64,000 bases of DNA from Bacillus sp. PK3_68 (GTDB taxonomy: Bacteria; Bacillota; Bacilli; Bacillales; Domibacillaceae), in the NCBI RefSeq assembly GCF_003600835.1, contig NZ_NQYC01000001.1, positions 1,054,001-1,118,000 on the forward strand. Direction: 5' to 3'. Below are positions 1 to 9,580 of the stretch, piece after piece. Each line of letters opens with the position of its first letter. The first letter of the stretch is position 1. A model generated the notes under the pieces. It was given only the letters and a program-made list of their open reading frames with translations. It was not told where the DNA came from and made no database searches. The position numbers were made by a program, and so were the translations under genes.

Positions 1-152
1 AGCAACGGGTATTTCTTTTGTTTTTTCTCCTCTTTTCTTTCCATTCGTGAGGAGGTTGTTTCCTGAACAGGCGGCTCTTCCTGCTCACGTTTAACTCTTT
101 GAATTTCTACGCGAGTCTTTTGCGCCAACTCACGATAAGGGTCTTTCGTCAT
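1..152 (-). CDS. ypbE: YpbE-like protein, N-terminal part only (runs off the window)
   Basis: An open frame starts at an ATG preceded by an AAGGGATG ribosome site and stays open to the window edge, giving 50 residues that begin MTKDPYRELAQK and are very rich in Lys, Arg, Glu and Gln. No domain is visible in this part. In B. subtilis the gene after ypbD is ypbE, a LysM-domain protein whose charged cytoplasmic head precedes a membrane helix, and both composition and position fit. The assignment rests mainly on synteny. It lies 14 bases after the ypbD stop, so it is probably in the same operon. Confidence 0.5.
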   Translation of the reverse strand, partial: MTKDPYRELAQKTRVEIQRVKREQEEPPVQETTSSRMERKEEKKQKKYPL

Positions 153-166
153 AGTTCATCCCTTCT

Positions 167-757
167 TTATAATTCATTCTTATTTTGTTTGTGGCGAATG
201 GCTAATCCCAGCAGAAAATCAATCGTGAAATGCATCATTATGACAACTGCTAGATTGCCAGTCCAATCAAATAGCCAGCCAATGCCAAAGCTTAGAAGAA
301 TGACATTGATTGTTAAATACCACTGTGATAAATACCTCACATGAATGATAGCGAAAAGAATACTTGCCGGAATGAATCCAACTATCGTCTGGACCATTCC
401 CCTGAAAAAAATTTCTTCAGACACTGCAACCAAAAAAGCAATTAAAAAGATTTCTGCAACAGAACGGCTCGTGAATAGCCGGTTATTGATGCCCCCGTCA
501 TCATAATACTTTTCAGGCAGCTTTTTCATTAAATATAAATCCATTGCAACCACTAACAGTCCCGCTCCTCCGCCCCAAATAACGATATCCGCGAAGGACC
601 ATTTAAACAAGCGGTAAAACTCCTTTAAATCCTCAAATACAAAACTGCCGATAATGAGTGATAGCAGCAGCAAAAGAAATTGCGTTAAATAAAGAGCATG
701 GAGCACCTCTTTATCCGTCATTTGCCGGATGAGATCAGCTTGCTTATTTCTTTTCAT
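167..757 (-). CDS. ypbD: CPBP-family intramembrane metalloprotease (YpbD-like)
   Basis: A 196-residue membrane protein with about six hydrophobic segments. It carries the CPBP/Abi signature: an EExxxR motif (E114, E115, R119 in SEEIFFRG), a histidine at about 139 (FAIIHV) and a late HFTID (H176, D180). In this family these residues line an intramembrane active site. The physiological substrate of YpbD is not known. I chose the ATG at 757 (MKRNKQADL) because the longer frame runs back into recQ and has no family resemblance there; an AGAGGTG site lies about 14 bases upstream, a little far. It follows recQ by 13 bases and is probably co-transcribed with it. Confidence 0.85.
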   Translation of the reverse strand: MKRNKQADLIRQMTDKEVLHALYLTQFLLLLLSLIIGSFVFEDLKEFYRLFKWSFADIVIWGGGAGLLVVAMDLYLMKKLPEKYYDDGGINNRLFTSRSVAEIFLIAFLVAVSEEIFFRGMVQTIVGFIPASILFAIIHVRYLSQWYLTINVILLSFGIGWLFDWTGNLAVVIMMHFTIDFLLGLAIRHKQNKNEL

Positions 758-770
758 ATGTCTATTCCCG

Positions 771-2225
771 TCACCTCTCAACTTGAAGCAAAGAACTGAG
801 AATAGCTTGCCAATCCAGCTCCTCACGTTTTTCTGGGGAACCACGCTTGTTATATTTCTGCCAGTCTATGCCGCACAAATCACAGCAATTAGCGGGTTTA
901 CTCTCCAGCTGTTCTTCAAAATAGTTAAGAATTTCTTGCCGTCGGCATGTCTTTGCCCGTACCCACCGAAGCATCGTCAGCCGTTTTTCTTCCTTCTGCC
1001 TGAGCCGTTCCTGTCGTTTGGCCATAACATACTCAGCAATATTGGTCTGGCCTTTTCGCGCTGCTTCTTGAGCATAATGACGAAGGAAACGGGCCTGCAC
1101 GTCAGTCAGCTGCAAAGCCGTTATCCGCTCCTCTTCTGTCTGACCGTCAGAGGGAGATAAATAGCCGGTAATTTGGCTGTCGGAGGGAAATTCCCCTTCG
1201 GCTATCATCGAATGAAACTCTTCATCTCCCGGGGTATATAACAGAACGGAAAGCGCCCTTCCTCCGTCTCTGCCGCCTCTGCCAATCTCCTGCAAATAAG
1301 ATTCAAGCTGAGCTGGAAGATGATAATGAATAACAAACCGAATGTTATCTTTATTCACTCCCATTCCGAAGGCACTGGTCGCACAAATAACATCTAGTTC
1401 GTCACGCAAAAATTGCTGCTGAATCAAAATACGGTCTTCCTGTTCCATGCCCCCGTGATAAAATGCTACTTTTCCAATGCCATGCTGCCGTAACCAGCCA
1501 GCCCCCTCCTCTGTTGCCCGCTTACTTGAAAAATATACAATTCCCGGCTTCTCAAGCTCGCTAATTAGCCTCAGCAGTCTGGCTTGCTTATCAGCATGTG
1601 ACGGGAGCTGTTCTACCGCCATTGCAATATTTGGCCGGTCCACGGAAAAGATCCACTCTTCCATCTGTTCGACCTTTAAATACTGAATAATATCGCGCCT
1701 GACTTCAGCTGTGGCTGTGGCTGTCAAAGCGAGAGTTAGAGGAGAGCCAAGCCGCTCTCTCACTTCACCTAACAGACGGTAATCTGGCCGAAAATCATGG
1801 CCCCATTGGGAAATACAATGCGCTTCATCCACAACAAAAAGAGAGAGCTGTATCCTGCTCAGCGCCTTAATCACTTGCTCGCTCATCAGCATTTCCGGGG
1901 ATAAAAAGATAAAGCGGTAGTTCGGCAGCTGGCGGATCACTTGCTGCTTTTCTTCGAACGACAAAAATGAGTTCAAAGCAGCCACGCTTTTCTCCCCGCG
2001 CATTTTCAATTGCTCAACCTGATCTTGCATAAGTGATAACAATGGGGAAACTATAAGCACACTTCCCGGAAGAAAATACGCTGGCAGCTGATAGCAGAGC
2101 GACTTTCCTGTTCCAGTTGGAAGCATAGCCAGTGTATGGTGGCCTGATAGCAAGGATTCAATTGTTTCCTTTTGGCCGGTTCTAAAAGTAGAATAACCAA
2201 ACCGTTGAAATAAAACCTGGTCCAT
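771..2225 (-). CDS. recQ: ATP-dependent DNA helicase RecQ (RecS-type)
   Basis: An SF2 3'-5' helicase of about 484 residues. Visible motifs are Walker A PTGTGKS near residue 38, DEAH near 135, QWGHDFRP just after it, and helicase C-terminal motifs including [10 protein letters not shown] and [11 protein letters not shown] Cys-containing zinc-binding region ([13 protein letters not shown]) closes the protein. There is no HRDC domain, as in the short RecS paralogue of B. subtilis found at this locus. Two in-frame ATGs exist two codons apart; the second (2225) has AAAGGA eight bases upstream, whereas the first (2231) would leave only two bases, so I prefer the second. It directly follows the ypbB frame. 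Confidence 0.93.
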   Translation of the reverse strand: MDQVLFQRFGYSTFRTGQKETIESLLSGHHTLAMLPTGTGKSLCYQLPAYFLPGSVLIVSPLLSLMQDQVEQLKMRGEKSVAALNSFLSFEEKQQVIRQLPNYRFIFLSPEMLMSEQVIKALSRIQLSLFVVDEAHCISQWGHDFRPDYRLLGEVRERLGSPLTLALTATATAEVRRDIIQYLKVEQMEEWIFSVDRPNIAMAVEQLPSHADKQARLLRLISELEKPGIVYFSSKRATEEGAGWLRQHGIGKVAFYHGGMEQEDRILIQQQFLRDELDVICATSAFGMGVNKDNIRFVIHYHLPAQLESYLQEIGRGGRDGGRALSVLLYTPGDEEFHSMIAEGEFPSDSQITGYLSPSDGQTEEERITALQLTDVQARFLRHYAQEAARKGQTNIAEYVMAKRQERLRQKEEKRLTMLRWVRAKTCRRQEILNYFEEQLESKPANCCDLCGIDWQKYNKRGSPEKREELDWQAILSSLLQVER

Positions 2226-2237
2226 GTTCATCTTCCT

Positions 2238-3283
2238 TTATCCGCTATATTTAGCCAGCACAAGCCTAATTTGAAAATAAGAAACATCCGGCAGCCGCTC
2301 TTTAATCGGCTTGATTCTCTTGTTGGAAAGGACCGCAGCCGCTTTGAGCACCTGCTCTTCTGTTGCTTTATCAACAAAAGGCCGAATAGAAAAACCCGGA
2401 TAATTAAAAGCCAGCTCGACCACATGATCTTCTACTGTGCTTTGCTTTAAGCGCCGATGGGTTGAAATTTCTTCAATGGACAAACCTTTTTTAGCATATC
2501 TGCTGTTTTTTTTGTCGATTGTGTTAAAACAACCGGCTCGTATATATCTTGTATCATTGCGAATAATAGCGGAAACTGTGCAGCATGCTGAATAATGTGT
2601 TGGATCGCAAAGTGAAGCAAGTTCAAAAAGCGATACCAATATTCAGCACCTTCCATGCTAAGCAGTTCTCCCGCCTGGACTGTTGTTTTACCGGTTCGCT
2701 GTTTTCCTGAAAGACGCAGCACTAAAATAAGTGGATCTTCAACCCGCTGTTCTTGCAGAAGAGTCAGCAGCTCGTGATGAAGATAGGCTGCCAAGGTTTT
2801 CTTCGACAGCTGTCTGGCTGCTAAAAATGACTTCAGCCATGCTTGAATTTGTTCATCTTTCGTTATTGGAAGATAAGCATCATCCCGGTAAATTAAATGC
2901 GAAGCGACCTGAACAGTTAAAGAGAGTCTTTTCCAAAAAATCACAGCGCAATCCTGCAAGCTCCACCCATGTAAAAACTCAAGTGGAGGCAGAGTTTCAG
3001 AGAGAACCTCCAGTCTTGTCCTTCCCGTGTTTGTCACACGTACGCGTTTTAGTTCATCCACTTCGATGAGCTGCCGGTCAGTTAAATCATGGATAATTTG
3101 CTCAAAGGCCGTTCTCTCCAAAAAGGAAGCTGTCTGAAACCATTTGTCTAAATGATATAATCGGGCATCTTGTATCGTTTGCGAAGACTTCTTTCCCTTT
3201 AACAGATGAAAAATAGATGAAGCTGTTCTTTGTCCGTTTATTTGATTAATCATCATCAATAAGATTGCTTGTAGAAAAGGCAT
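2238..3283 (-). pseudogene. ypbB: YpbB-like helix-turn-helix protein, frameshifted
   Basis: Two overlapping frames together make one protein of about 348 residues, close to the size of YpbB. The first frame holds the N-terminal helical part; the second holds the C-terminal helix-turn-helix (KKGLSIEEIS...RRLKQSTVEDH) that in this family is encoded next to recQ. The first frame continues as ADMLKKVCPLKKF, but adding one A to the A6 run (plus-strand T6 at 2487-2492) joins ADMLKK directly to GLSIEEIS. The site also happens to be the -1 slippery heptamer A AAA AAG. Given six similar homopolymer breaks in this window, a sequencing error is more likely. The start at 3283 (MPFLQAIL) has a strong GGGAGG site six bases upstream; the longer frame start at 3310 does not. 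Confidence 0.8.
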
Positions 3284-3398
3284 GGCTTGCCTCCCTTTTC
3301 GTACTTTCATTTATTTTACCATGAAATTTGTCAAAATTCCTCGTATGTGGAGGAATTGCTAATGAAAGCCTTATCATTTTTTTATTAAGAAATTATGA

Positions 3399-3427
3399 TT
3401 GAAAAGAAAACTAATCGGATATACAAT
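3399..3427 (+). promoter_or_regulatory. SigmaA-type promoter of fer
   Basis: The -35 hexamer TTGAAA (3399-3404) and the -10 hexamer TACAAT (3422-3427) are separated by 17 bases, 75 bases before the ferredoxin start. Confidence 0.7.
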
Positions 3428-3483
3428 GAGGGAAGAAGTTTTCAAACGAGCGTGGGTAAGCAAATGCCACATAGCTTGGATAG

Positions 3484-3750
<267 letters not shown>

Positions 3751-3762
3751 AACGTGCCAGTA

Positions 3763-3800
3763 AAAAACCGGTGAGACAAGGATCTCGCCGGTTTTTTATT
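3763..3800 (+). terminator. Rho-independent terminator after fer
   Basis: A stem with arms ACCGGTGAGA and TCTCGCCGGT (one G-T pair) is followed by TTTTTTATT. Confidence 0.85.
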
Positions 3801-3817
3801 CTTTATTATTTTTATCT

Positions 3818-5506
3818 TTACATTCTGAATTTACTCGCTTCAGTTTGAAGCTCTGTAGCCAATGAGGCCAGAGCTTGTGAACTTGTTGCTATTTGTTCAA
3901 TGGCTGCTAGCTGTTCTTCAGTCGCTGCGCTCGAATCATGGGCTATAGTAGCCGTTTTTTCAGCAATTGCTCTTACTTGATGAGCACTCTGTGAAACAGC
4001 TTCTGTCATGGCTTCTAATTCTTCAATCGCTGCTGAAACGGTCTCTACTTTTTCCCCTACATCTGTTACAGATGACTTGATCTCCTTGAACACTTTAAGG
4101 GATGTTTGTGAAGCAGATAAGCCTTGTTCCACCTTATTGCTTCCAGCCTGAATAGATGCAGCGGCTAAACTTGTGTCCTTTTGGATTTCTTTGACCATCG
4201 CAGCAATTTCAGCCGCAGAAGTTTTTGACTGCTCAGCAAGTTTGCGCACCTCTTCTGCCACGACAGCAAAGCCTTTTCCAGCTTCCCCTGCACGCGCCGC
4301 TTCAATGGCCGCATTTAAGGCGAGCAAATTGGTCTGCTCAGAAATAGCGGTAATTAACCCGGTCACCTTCTGTATCTCAGACGCATGGTTTTCTAAAATT
4401 TTCATGTACTCTTCTGTTTCTTTTATGGACACATGAATATCTTCAATTTGATCAGATACATGCTCAGTAGCCTCTTCTCCCTGGCCAACTAACGATTCTA
4501 CTACCTCAGCAGAATGAAGCATGTTTTCGTTGCTTTCGGCAATCTGTTTAATCCCCTCTGACATTTCCTCCATAGACACCACTGCCTCGCTAATAAGCTC
4601 TCGCTGCATGCTGCTTCCTTTCATATTTTCCTCCGCTGTGCTTGCCATCATTTGCGAAGAAGCAGCGCTTTGTTCTGTACTAGCTGACAATTCCTGAGAT
4701 TGGGCAGATAGTTGGAGAGCAGATTGATTAACCTTGCCAAGGATGTTTTGCAAATCCTCTACCAGCTGGTTGAAGGCCATTCCCATTTCTCCAACCTCGT
4801 CTTTATTTCTTATGCGCAGCTTGTCTACCTGCAAATTACCTGCTGTCACTTCCTTCAAGGCAGCTGTTACCTTTCTGACTGGTCTTGTAATCGATCGTGC
4901 TATGAAATAAGCAATAACGCCTCCTAAAATCGTTCCGGCTGCCACAAGCAAAATTAAAAATATTTTTGTTGCCACCACGTAACGTTTTAGTTCCGTTCTT
5001 GTTTCGTTCACCTCTTCCATCTGCACTTGTTTTAATTCCAATGCTTTATCTTTTAATGCTTCTTCCGCTTCGTTAGTCTCGGTGACATATTTATTTGTTT
5101 CAGCTTCCAGGCCCTTCTCCTGGCTTTCAAAGACTTTAGAAGTAAGTTCGTTATATCGGGCACCCGCCTCTTCTAGTTCATTTAATATTTCCTTAGTCTT
5201 TGACTGTTTAGTTGCCTGTTTAAGTTCACTAAGTATGTTGGCAAATTCTTCTTGTTTTGACTTAATTGCGTCCAAATCCCGCTGTTCAGAAAAGGCAAAG
5301 TAAGCGAGCGAGTTGATAGACATATCTTTTTCTATGGTAATTACTTCATTCACCATTTCTATCTTTTTTACACGGTCATCAAGCAAGAACGTGTATTCCT
5401 TATCAATTTTGATAGCTGCCAGGTACCCAATAACCCCTACGATAACTAAAATCACCAAAACTGCAATAAAGCCAGAGTATAACTTTTTTCCTATTGAAAA
5501 ATTCAC
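3818..5506 (-). CDS. Methyl-accepting chemotaxis protein
   Basis: A membrane receptor of about 562 residues. It has an N-terminal membrane helix (about 9-30), an extracytoplasmic region of about 145 residues that is almost entirely helical (four-helix-bundle type, no PAS or Cache motif seen), a second helix near 180-205, a HAMP linker and a long cytoplasmic signalling coiled coil. The conserved hairpin tip is clear ([20 protein letters not shown]). The ligand cannot be told. I chose GTG at 5506 (VNFSIGKK) because GGAGG lies eight bases upstream; the longer frame begins inside that site. It sits alone between fer and ribU, where B. subtilis has no receptor gene, so it is probably a lineage-specific insertion. 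Confidence 0.9.
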   Translation of the reverse strand: MNFSIGKKLYSGFIAVLVILVIVGVIGYLAAIKIDKEYTFLLDDRVKKIEMVNEVITIEKDMSINSLAYFAFSEQRDLDAIKSKQEEFANILSELKQATKQSKTKEILNELEEAGARYNELTSKVFESQEKGLEAETNKYVTETNEAEEALKDKALELKQVQMEEVNETRTELKRYVVATKIFLILLVAAGTILGGVIAYFIARSITRPVRKVTAALKEVTAGNLQVDKLRIRNKDEVGEMGMAFNQLVEDLQNILGKVNQSALQLSAQSQELSASTEQSAASSQMMASTAEENMKGSSMQRELISEAVVSMEEMSEGIKQIAESNENMLHSAEVVESLVGQGEEATEHVSDQIEDIHVSIKETEEYMKILENHASEIQKVTGLITAISEQTNLLALNAAIEAARAGEAGKGFAVVAEEVRKLAEQSKTSAAEIAAMVKEIQKDTSLAAASIQAGSNKVEQGLSASQTSLKVFKEIKSSVTDVGEKVETVSAAIEELEAMTEAVSQSAHQVRAIAEKTATIAHDSSAATEEQLAAIEQIATSSQALASLATELQTEASKFRM

Positions 5507-5629
5507 TATTTGCTCCTCCACTTCATCTTTCTTCCGTATAAATGTCTATTTTCTACGGATAATTATACCCTTTGCACTATAACATTCAAGAACTTTTTGA
5601 CTAGCACACAGGTCCATGGGAGCATATAA

Positions 5630-5667
5630 AAAGCTCTAAAAGTCTTTTCATCCACTTTTAGAGCTTA
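5630..5667 (-). terminator. Terminator after ribU
   Basis: Perfect arms GCTCTAAAAGT and ACTTTTAGAGC around a short loop. On the minus strand the stem is followed by TTTTTATA. Confidence 0.85.
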
Positions 5668-5681
5668 TTATTAGTAACATT

Positions 5682-6257
5682 TTAAGAGACAGCTGTTTGT
5701 TTACGCATCCAAACGTAAATTCGGGAATAAATGAGCATAAAGACAGCAGCCATTAAAATTCCTTTAACAATATTAAAAGGCAGGATAGCCGAAACGACCA
5801 TTTGCTTCGTCTCCGGCGCACTCATAGCTGGTGCGTTTAAGAAAAGTGTATAAGCAGGAAGAACAATATAGTAATTTAACACGCTCATCATAACTGCCAT
5901 AAACACCGTTCCACCTACTAAAGCAAAAGTTAAGCCTTTTTTCGTCTCAAACTTCTTATATACATAATAAACCGGAAGAATAAAAGCAATGCCAGCAACG
6001 AAGTTGGCTAAGTGGCCAACTGGCACACCGGTCGGACTTCCAGTCATAAAAAAGTCTAAAATATTTTTCACTAGTTCTACCATAATACCAGCAAGCGGCC
6101 CAAAGATAATAGCAGCGATTAGTGCAGGAATGTCGCTGAAGTCAATCATTAAAAAGCTTGGAAACGGGGGAATTGGAAAATTCAGCAGCATGAGTAAATA
6201 AGAAAGCGTGCTCAATAACCCCACAGACGTCAACATACGGATATTCATTTTTTTCAC
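5682..6257 (-). CDS. ribU: Riboflavin ECF transporter substrate-binding subunit RibU
   Basis: A 191-residue membrane protein with about six hydrophobic helices and the RibU pattern (LMLLNFPIPPFPSFL, IDFSDIPALIA, GVPVGHLANF). RibU is the S component that binds riboflavin and works with the shared EcfAA'T energy module, whose genes are not here. The FMN riboswitch directly upstream confirms the vitamin. The start is decided by AAGGAG nine bases before a GTG at 6257 (MKKMNIRMLTS); upstream ATGs at 6287 and 6284 would place that ribosome site inside the gene. Confidence 0.93.
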   Translation of the reverse strand: MKKMNIRMLTSVGLLSTLSYLLMLLNFPIPPFPSFLMIDFSDIPALIAAIIFGPLAGIMVELVKNILDFFMTGSPTGVPVGHLANFVAGIAFILPVYYVYKKFETKKGLTFALVGGTVFMAVMMSVLNYYIVLPAYTLFLNAPAMSAPETKQMVVSAILPFNIVKGILMAAVFMLIYSRIYVWMRKQTAVS

Positions 6258-6324
6258 AACAATTCTCTCCTTCTTCTCATTCATCATTCATAAGAAGAAA
6301 GGCTGCCAAATCCTTGAGGAACAA

Positions 6325-6356
6325 CAAACCCCCAAGCTAGTAGCTTGAGGGAGAAA
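6325..6356 (-). terminator. Expression-platform terminator of the FMN riboswitch
   Basis: On the minus strand CCCTCAAGCT pairs with AGCTTGGGGG (one G-T pair) around a three-base loop, followed by TTTGTTGTT. It sits between the aptamer and ribU, so FMN would stop transcription before the gene. A further inverted repeat, CGTTCAAA with TTTGAACG at about 6373-6400, lies between aptamer and terminator. Confidence 0.75.
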
Positions 6357-6411
6357 AGTCATACTCAAATAAACGTTCAAATCTGCACATTTTGAACGCC
6401 GGCAGACCTTC

Positions 6412-6534
6412 ACCTTCTCCCATCCAGACTATACTGTCGGCTTTGGCTTCTCACCAAATCAACCTTGCGGCTCGCGGGCTTAGAAACGATTATTTCCATA
6501 CCGCCGGTCGGGAATTTCACCCTGCCCCGAAGAT
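6412..6534 (-). promoter_or_regulatory. FMN riboswitch (RFN element) aptamer
   Basis: Read on the minus strand the segment contains the RFN hallmarks in order: AGGGTGAAATTCCCGACCGG, then CGGT, AGCCCGCGAGCC, GGTGAGAAGCCAAAGCCGAC, AGTATAGTCTGGATG and GGAGAAGG. This is the conserved aptamer for flavin mononucleotide. Its target is ribU, so uptake would be switched off when FMN is plentiful. Confidence 0.97.
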
Positions 6535-6617
6535 GAATATAAGATTTTTCCTAGCGGCCTTCACCTGCCACAACAACAAGTGACGACCAGTAGATTTAAT
6601 TAAATAATAACAATCCC

Positions 6618-6656
6618 CCAAAAAAAAGCAAGGGGGGCAGCCCCTTGCTTTTGCTA
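6618..6656 (-). terminator. Terminator after the 62-residue membrane peptide gene
   Basis: Perfect arms AAAAGCAAGGGG and CCCCTTGCTTTT around a five-base loop. On the minus strand the stem runs into TTTTTTTT. Confidence 0.9.
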
Positions 6657-6667
6657 ATAACCTAGAT

Positions 6668-6856
6668 TTACATACTTTGCTGCCGAGCCACACTATCTGT
6701 ATGTACCCTTCCTGCTATCTCCTCCAAGTGACTATTATGGATAAGAGACTGCTTTTTCTCATTTCTTGATTGTGCAAGCCCTCCCCCGATCATCAACAAA
6801 CTAACACACAAAGCCATGAGCAAAGCGATCATAAAACGTTTCATGTAGTCTTTCAT
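6668..6856 (-). CDS. Small secreted or membrane-anchored protein, unknown
   Basis: A 62-residue frame with a basic start (MKDYMKRF), a single hydrophobic helix of about 20 residues (MIALLMALCVSLLMIGGG) and a polar tail of about 33 residues. It could be a cleaved signal peptide with a short product or an N-terminal membrane anchor. A good GGAGG site lies eight bases before the ATG and its own terminator follows, both supporting a real gene. I recognise no family. It lies in the place where B. subtilis has sigX-rsiX, downstream of resE. Confidence 0.55.
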   Translation of the reverse strand: MKDYMKRFMIALLMALCVSLLMIGGGLAQSRNEKKQSLIHNSHLEEIAGRVHTDSVARQQSM

Positions 6857-6962
6857 GGTGCACCGCCTCCAACTTGCTTTTTTGCTGCCCTTTTAGTTGT
6901 ATGACGGAAAGCGTTTCCAGTATGACTATTTTTCTGGATAAACAAGCAAAGCGGTAAATTAC

Positions 6963-8735
6963 TTACTCTCCGGGCAGGCGAAATGAGAAAATGGTTCCTT
7001 GTCCCAATTTGCTCTGTACTTTAATGCTGCCATTATGAGCGGAGATAATATTCTTTGCAATGGAAAGGCCGAGCCCCGTTCCAGAACGGCCTCTTGTCCG
7101 GGCCTTATCCCCTTTGTAAAAGCGTTCAAACACAAAAGGCAAATCCTCTTCGCTAATTCCCGCTCCAGAATCCTGGACGGATATATGATGGCCATCTGCT
7201 TTTAACTCATAGCTCACTTTTACGAAGCCATGTTCCGGTGTATGGCGCAAAGCATTATCAATCAAGTTGGTTAAAACTTGCTCAATGCGATCAGGATCCA
7301 ATTTAGTTAATATTTTTTCATTAGGAATCTGCCACGCTAAATCAATATGCTTTTCTTTGGCAATCCCTTGGAATTTATCAGTCACCCGCTGAATAAACGC
7401 TGGAAAATCCACTTCTTCTAGATTCAAAGAAATATGTCCCGCCTCCATCCGTGCCAAATCTAAAAGCTCATTGACAAGCCGGCCAATCCGCAGTGACTCA
7501 TCATAAATGATTCGAGCCATTTCTCTTTTTTCGTCTTCTGTAGCAGCAATATCATCAATGATTGCCTCGCTATAGCCTTGAAGCATAGAAATCGGCGTAC
7601 GAAGCTCATGAGAAACGTTCGCTACAAAATCCTTTCTTAACTTGTCAAGCCGGCGCTCTTCCGTCATATCACGAACAACAGCAACCGCTCCACGAACGTT
7701 TTTCCCATTATAAAGCGGACTAACAATAATGACATAAGAACGGCCTTGAATAGAAAACTCGCCAATTTTTTCGGTCTCTGTTTGAACGGCCTCTTTCAAG
7801 AGTTCTTCGACGAGCGAAGGCATCATTTGCTTTGGGTTTTCTTTCTCCACTTCATAATACCAATTTTGCAAAAATCGTTCTGCCGGCGGGTTAGTAATTA
7901 AGATCGTGCCGTCCCGGTTAAAGGTTATAACGCCATCAGCCATACTGCTCAAGATGCTGGCCAGTTGCTCTTTTTCCTGGTTTAACGCGTGAATATTGTG
8001 ATTGAGCTGCTTTGCCATTTGATTGAACGAAGTGGCCAGCGCCCCAATTTCATCACTCGTTAAAATAGGAACCGTCGTATCGAAGTTTCCTTTCGTCAGT
8101 TCATTGGCTGCCTCTCTCATTTTGCGCAAAGGCGCTGTGATTCTCGTTGACAGGAAAAAGGCAAAAATCGTCGTTAAAAAAATCGCAATGCCAGCAGCCA
8201 GCAGAATAAGCTTCGTCGTTTGGTGAGAGGTTTCTTTAATGACTTCAAGAGATTGATAAATGATAACAGCGCCGTCCTGGCCCTTCTTCATTACGAGTGG
8301 AACAGCAATAGCAATTGAGTTCTCATGGCGATTGGTCCGGCCGTCTTCATTTACCTCCAATTCTGCTTTTACTTTCTTTTTCTCTGTAAATACACGAGAT
8401 AATATAGGGTGATTCACTATCTCACTTCGTTTGAGTCGATTGAGGGCCGGATCATTCGGTGAATAATGAAAAGTCTCTCTGTTTTCAGCAATAATGACAT
8501 GAACAGGCTCATCCACCAGCTCCCAGGCTACTTCCATTCCTGTTTTTTTGTCTTCATGTTCGGAAATTACCTTAGCGATTTTTACCGCTGTTTCTGATAA
8601 TCCGCTCTCCACTTCGTTCGTATGATAATTCTCAAAGAATTCCAGCAACAAAATGGTAAGAAAGAAAAGAACAAAAGAAACGAGCAGCAAAATCGTCATC
8701 CACAGTTTCCCTACTACACTTCTCCAAAGCTTCAT
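6963..8735 (-). CDS. resE: Sensor histidine kinase ResE
   Basis: A 590-residue redox sensor kinase. It has a membrane helix at about 12-33, an extracytoplasmic domain, a second helix at about 176-197, a HAMP linker, a PAS domain (about 255-360), a HisKA box with H376 in VSHELRTP, and an ATPase domain with N box NLIDNALRHT and glycine boxes (DSGAGIS, GTGLGLSIAKN). ResE senses oxygen limitation and nitric oxide by an indirect route in B. subtilis. Its ATG overlaps the resD stop by four bases, so translation is coupled to its partner. In B. subtilis sigX-rsiX follow; here they are absent. Confidence 0.95.
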   Translation of the reverse strand: MKLWRSVVGKLWMTILLLVSFVLFFLTILLLEFFENYHTNEVESGLSETAVKIAKVISEHEDKKTGMEVAWELVDEPVHVIIAENRETFHYSPNDPALNRLKRSEIVNHPILSRVFTEKKKVKAELEVNEDGRTNRHENSIAIAVPLVMKKGQDGAVIIYQSLEVIKETSHQTTKLILLAAGIAIFLTTIFAFFLSTRITAPLRKMREAANELTKGNFDTTVPILTSDEIGALATSFNQMAKQLNHNIHALNQEKEQLASILSSMADGVITFNRDGTILITNPPAERFLQNWYYEVEKENPKQMMPSLVEELLKEAVQTETEKIGEFSIQGRSYVIIVSPLYNGKNVRGAVAVVRDMTEERRLDKLRKDFVANVSHELRTPISMLQGYSEAIIDDIAATEDEKREMARIIYDESLRIGRLVNELLDLARMEAGHISLNLEEVDFPAFIQRVTDKFQGIAKEKHIDLAWQIPNEKILTKLDPDRIEQVLTNLIDNALRHTPEHGFVKVSYELKADGHHISVQDSGAGISEEDLPFVFERFYKGDKARTRGRSGTGLGLSIAKNIISAHNGSIKVQSKLGQGTIFSFRLPGE

Positions 8736-9448
8736 TCATTTACGACCTCAAATTTATAGCCTACTCCCCATACTGTCACAATCATTTTTGATGCTTTCTC
8801 CGACACTTTATTTAATTTTTCACGCAGGCGCTTTACATGTGTGTCCACTGTGCGCAAGTCGCCAAAAAACTCATAATGCCATACTTCTTTTAGTAAATGC
8901 TCCCGGTCAAATACTTTGTCCGGTGATTTAGCAAGAAAATAAAGCAGTTCATACTCTTTAGGTGTTAAATTCACTTCTTCGCCATCAGCAGTAACGCGGT
9001 GTGCGTCATTATCAATGGTTAAATGCGGATAGACAATTAAATCTTTAGACTTTGTATCCGTTTGTAAATAAGAGGTTGGCGAAGATCTTCTAAGCAGTGC
9101 TTTGACCCGCAAAACGACTTCTCTCGGACTGAACGGCTTCACAATATAGTCATCCGTCCCCACTTCAAAGCCTTGGACCCGGTTTGCCTCTTCTCCTTTT
9201 GCCGTTAACATGATTACAGGCGTAGATTTCTTTTCTCGCAATTCCTTGCACACTTCAATGCCGTCTTTGCCAGGCATCATAATATCCAACAGAATGCAGT
9301 CATATTCTTTATTCAACGCAAGCTCAAGAGCTGCTTCTCCGTCTTCTGCTTCATCGACTTCATAATTTTCACGCTCTAAATACATCCGAAGCAGACGACG
9401 TATCCTTTCTTCATCGTCAACGACTAAAATTTTCAGTTCATTATCCAC
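8732..9448 (-). CDS. resD: Response regulator ResD (OmpR family)
   Basis: A 238-residue regulator with a receiver domain (acidic pocket DDEE at 11-14, phospho-acceptor D55 in LLDIMMPG, conserved Lys in VKPFSP) and a C-terminal winged-helix DNA-binding domain (VNLTPKEYELL, RTVDTHVKRLREKL). ResD activates genes for respiration and nitrate/nitrite use at low oxygen, including the resABC operon. The start is GTG, with GGGAGG seven bases upstream. It has its own promoter behind the resC terminator, as in B. subtilis. Confidence 0.95.
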   Translation of the reverse strand: MDNELKILVVDDEERIRRLLRMYLERENYEVDEAEDGEAALELALNKEYDCILLDIMMPGKDGIEVCKELREKKSTPVIMLTAKGEEANRVQGFEVGTDDYIVKPFSPREVVLRVKALLRRSSPTSYLQTDTKSKDLIVYPHLTIDNDAHRVTADGEEVNLTPKEYELLYFLAKSPDKVFDREHLLKEVWHYEFFGDLRTVDTHVKRLREKLNKVSEKASKMIVTVWGVGYKFEVVNE

Positions 9449-9504
9449 CTAAATTCCTCCCTATATGTACAATAAAATTCCTTCTAAACTGCAATCTTGT
9501 CTTT

Positions 9505-9533
9505 ATTATCAACTAATCAAAGCTGTTTTTCAA
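9505..9533 (-). promoter_or_regulatory. SigmaA-type promoter of resDE
   Basis: On the minus strand TTGAAA (9528-9533) and GATAAT (9505-9510) are 17 bases apart, downstream of the resC terminator and 57 bases before the resD start. Confidence 0.7.
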
Positions 9534-9550
9534 TTCATTCGCGCCTTTAT

Positions 9551-9580
9551 AAAAAAGCCTCCGCACAAGGCGGAGACAGT
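9551..9580 (-). terminator. Terminator between resC and resD
   Basis: CTCCGC and GCGGAG arms around a short loop, followed on the minus strand by CTTTTTTATA. It separates resABC from resDE. Confidence 0.85.

Noticed and set aside
2447-2639. Reading ypbB as two separate genes
   Set aside because: The two frames are N- and C-terminal parts of one family protein and join perfectly after adding one base.
3335-3357. 8-bp inverted repeat AATTCCTC/GAGGAATT between ypbB and fer as an operator
   Set aside because: Possible, but with no known regulator and no repeats elsewhere it is too weak to claim.
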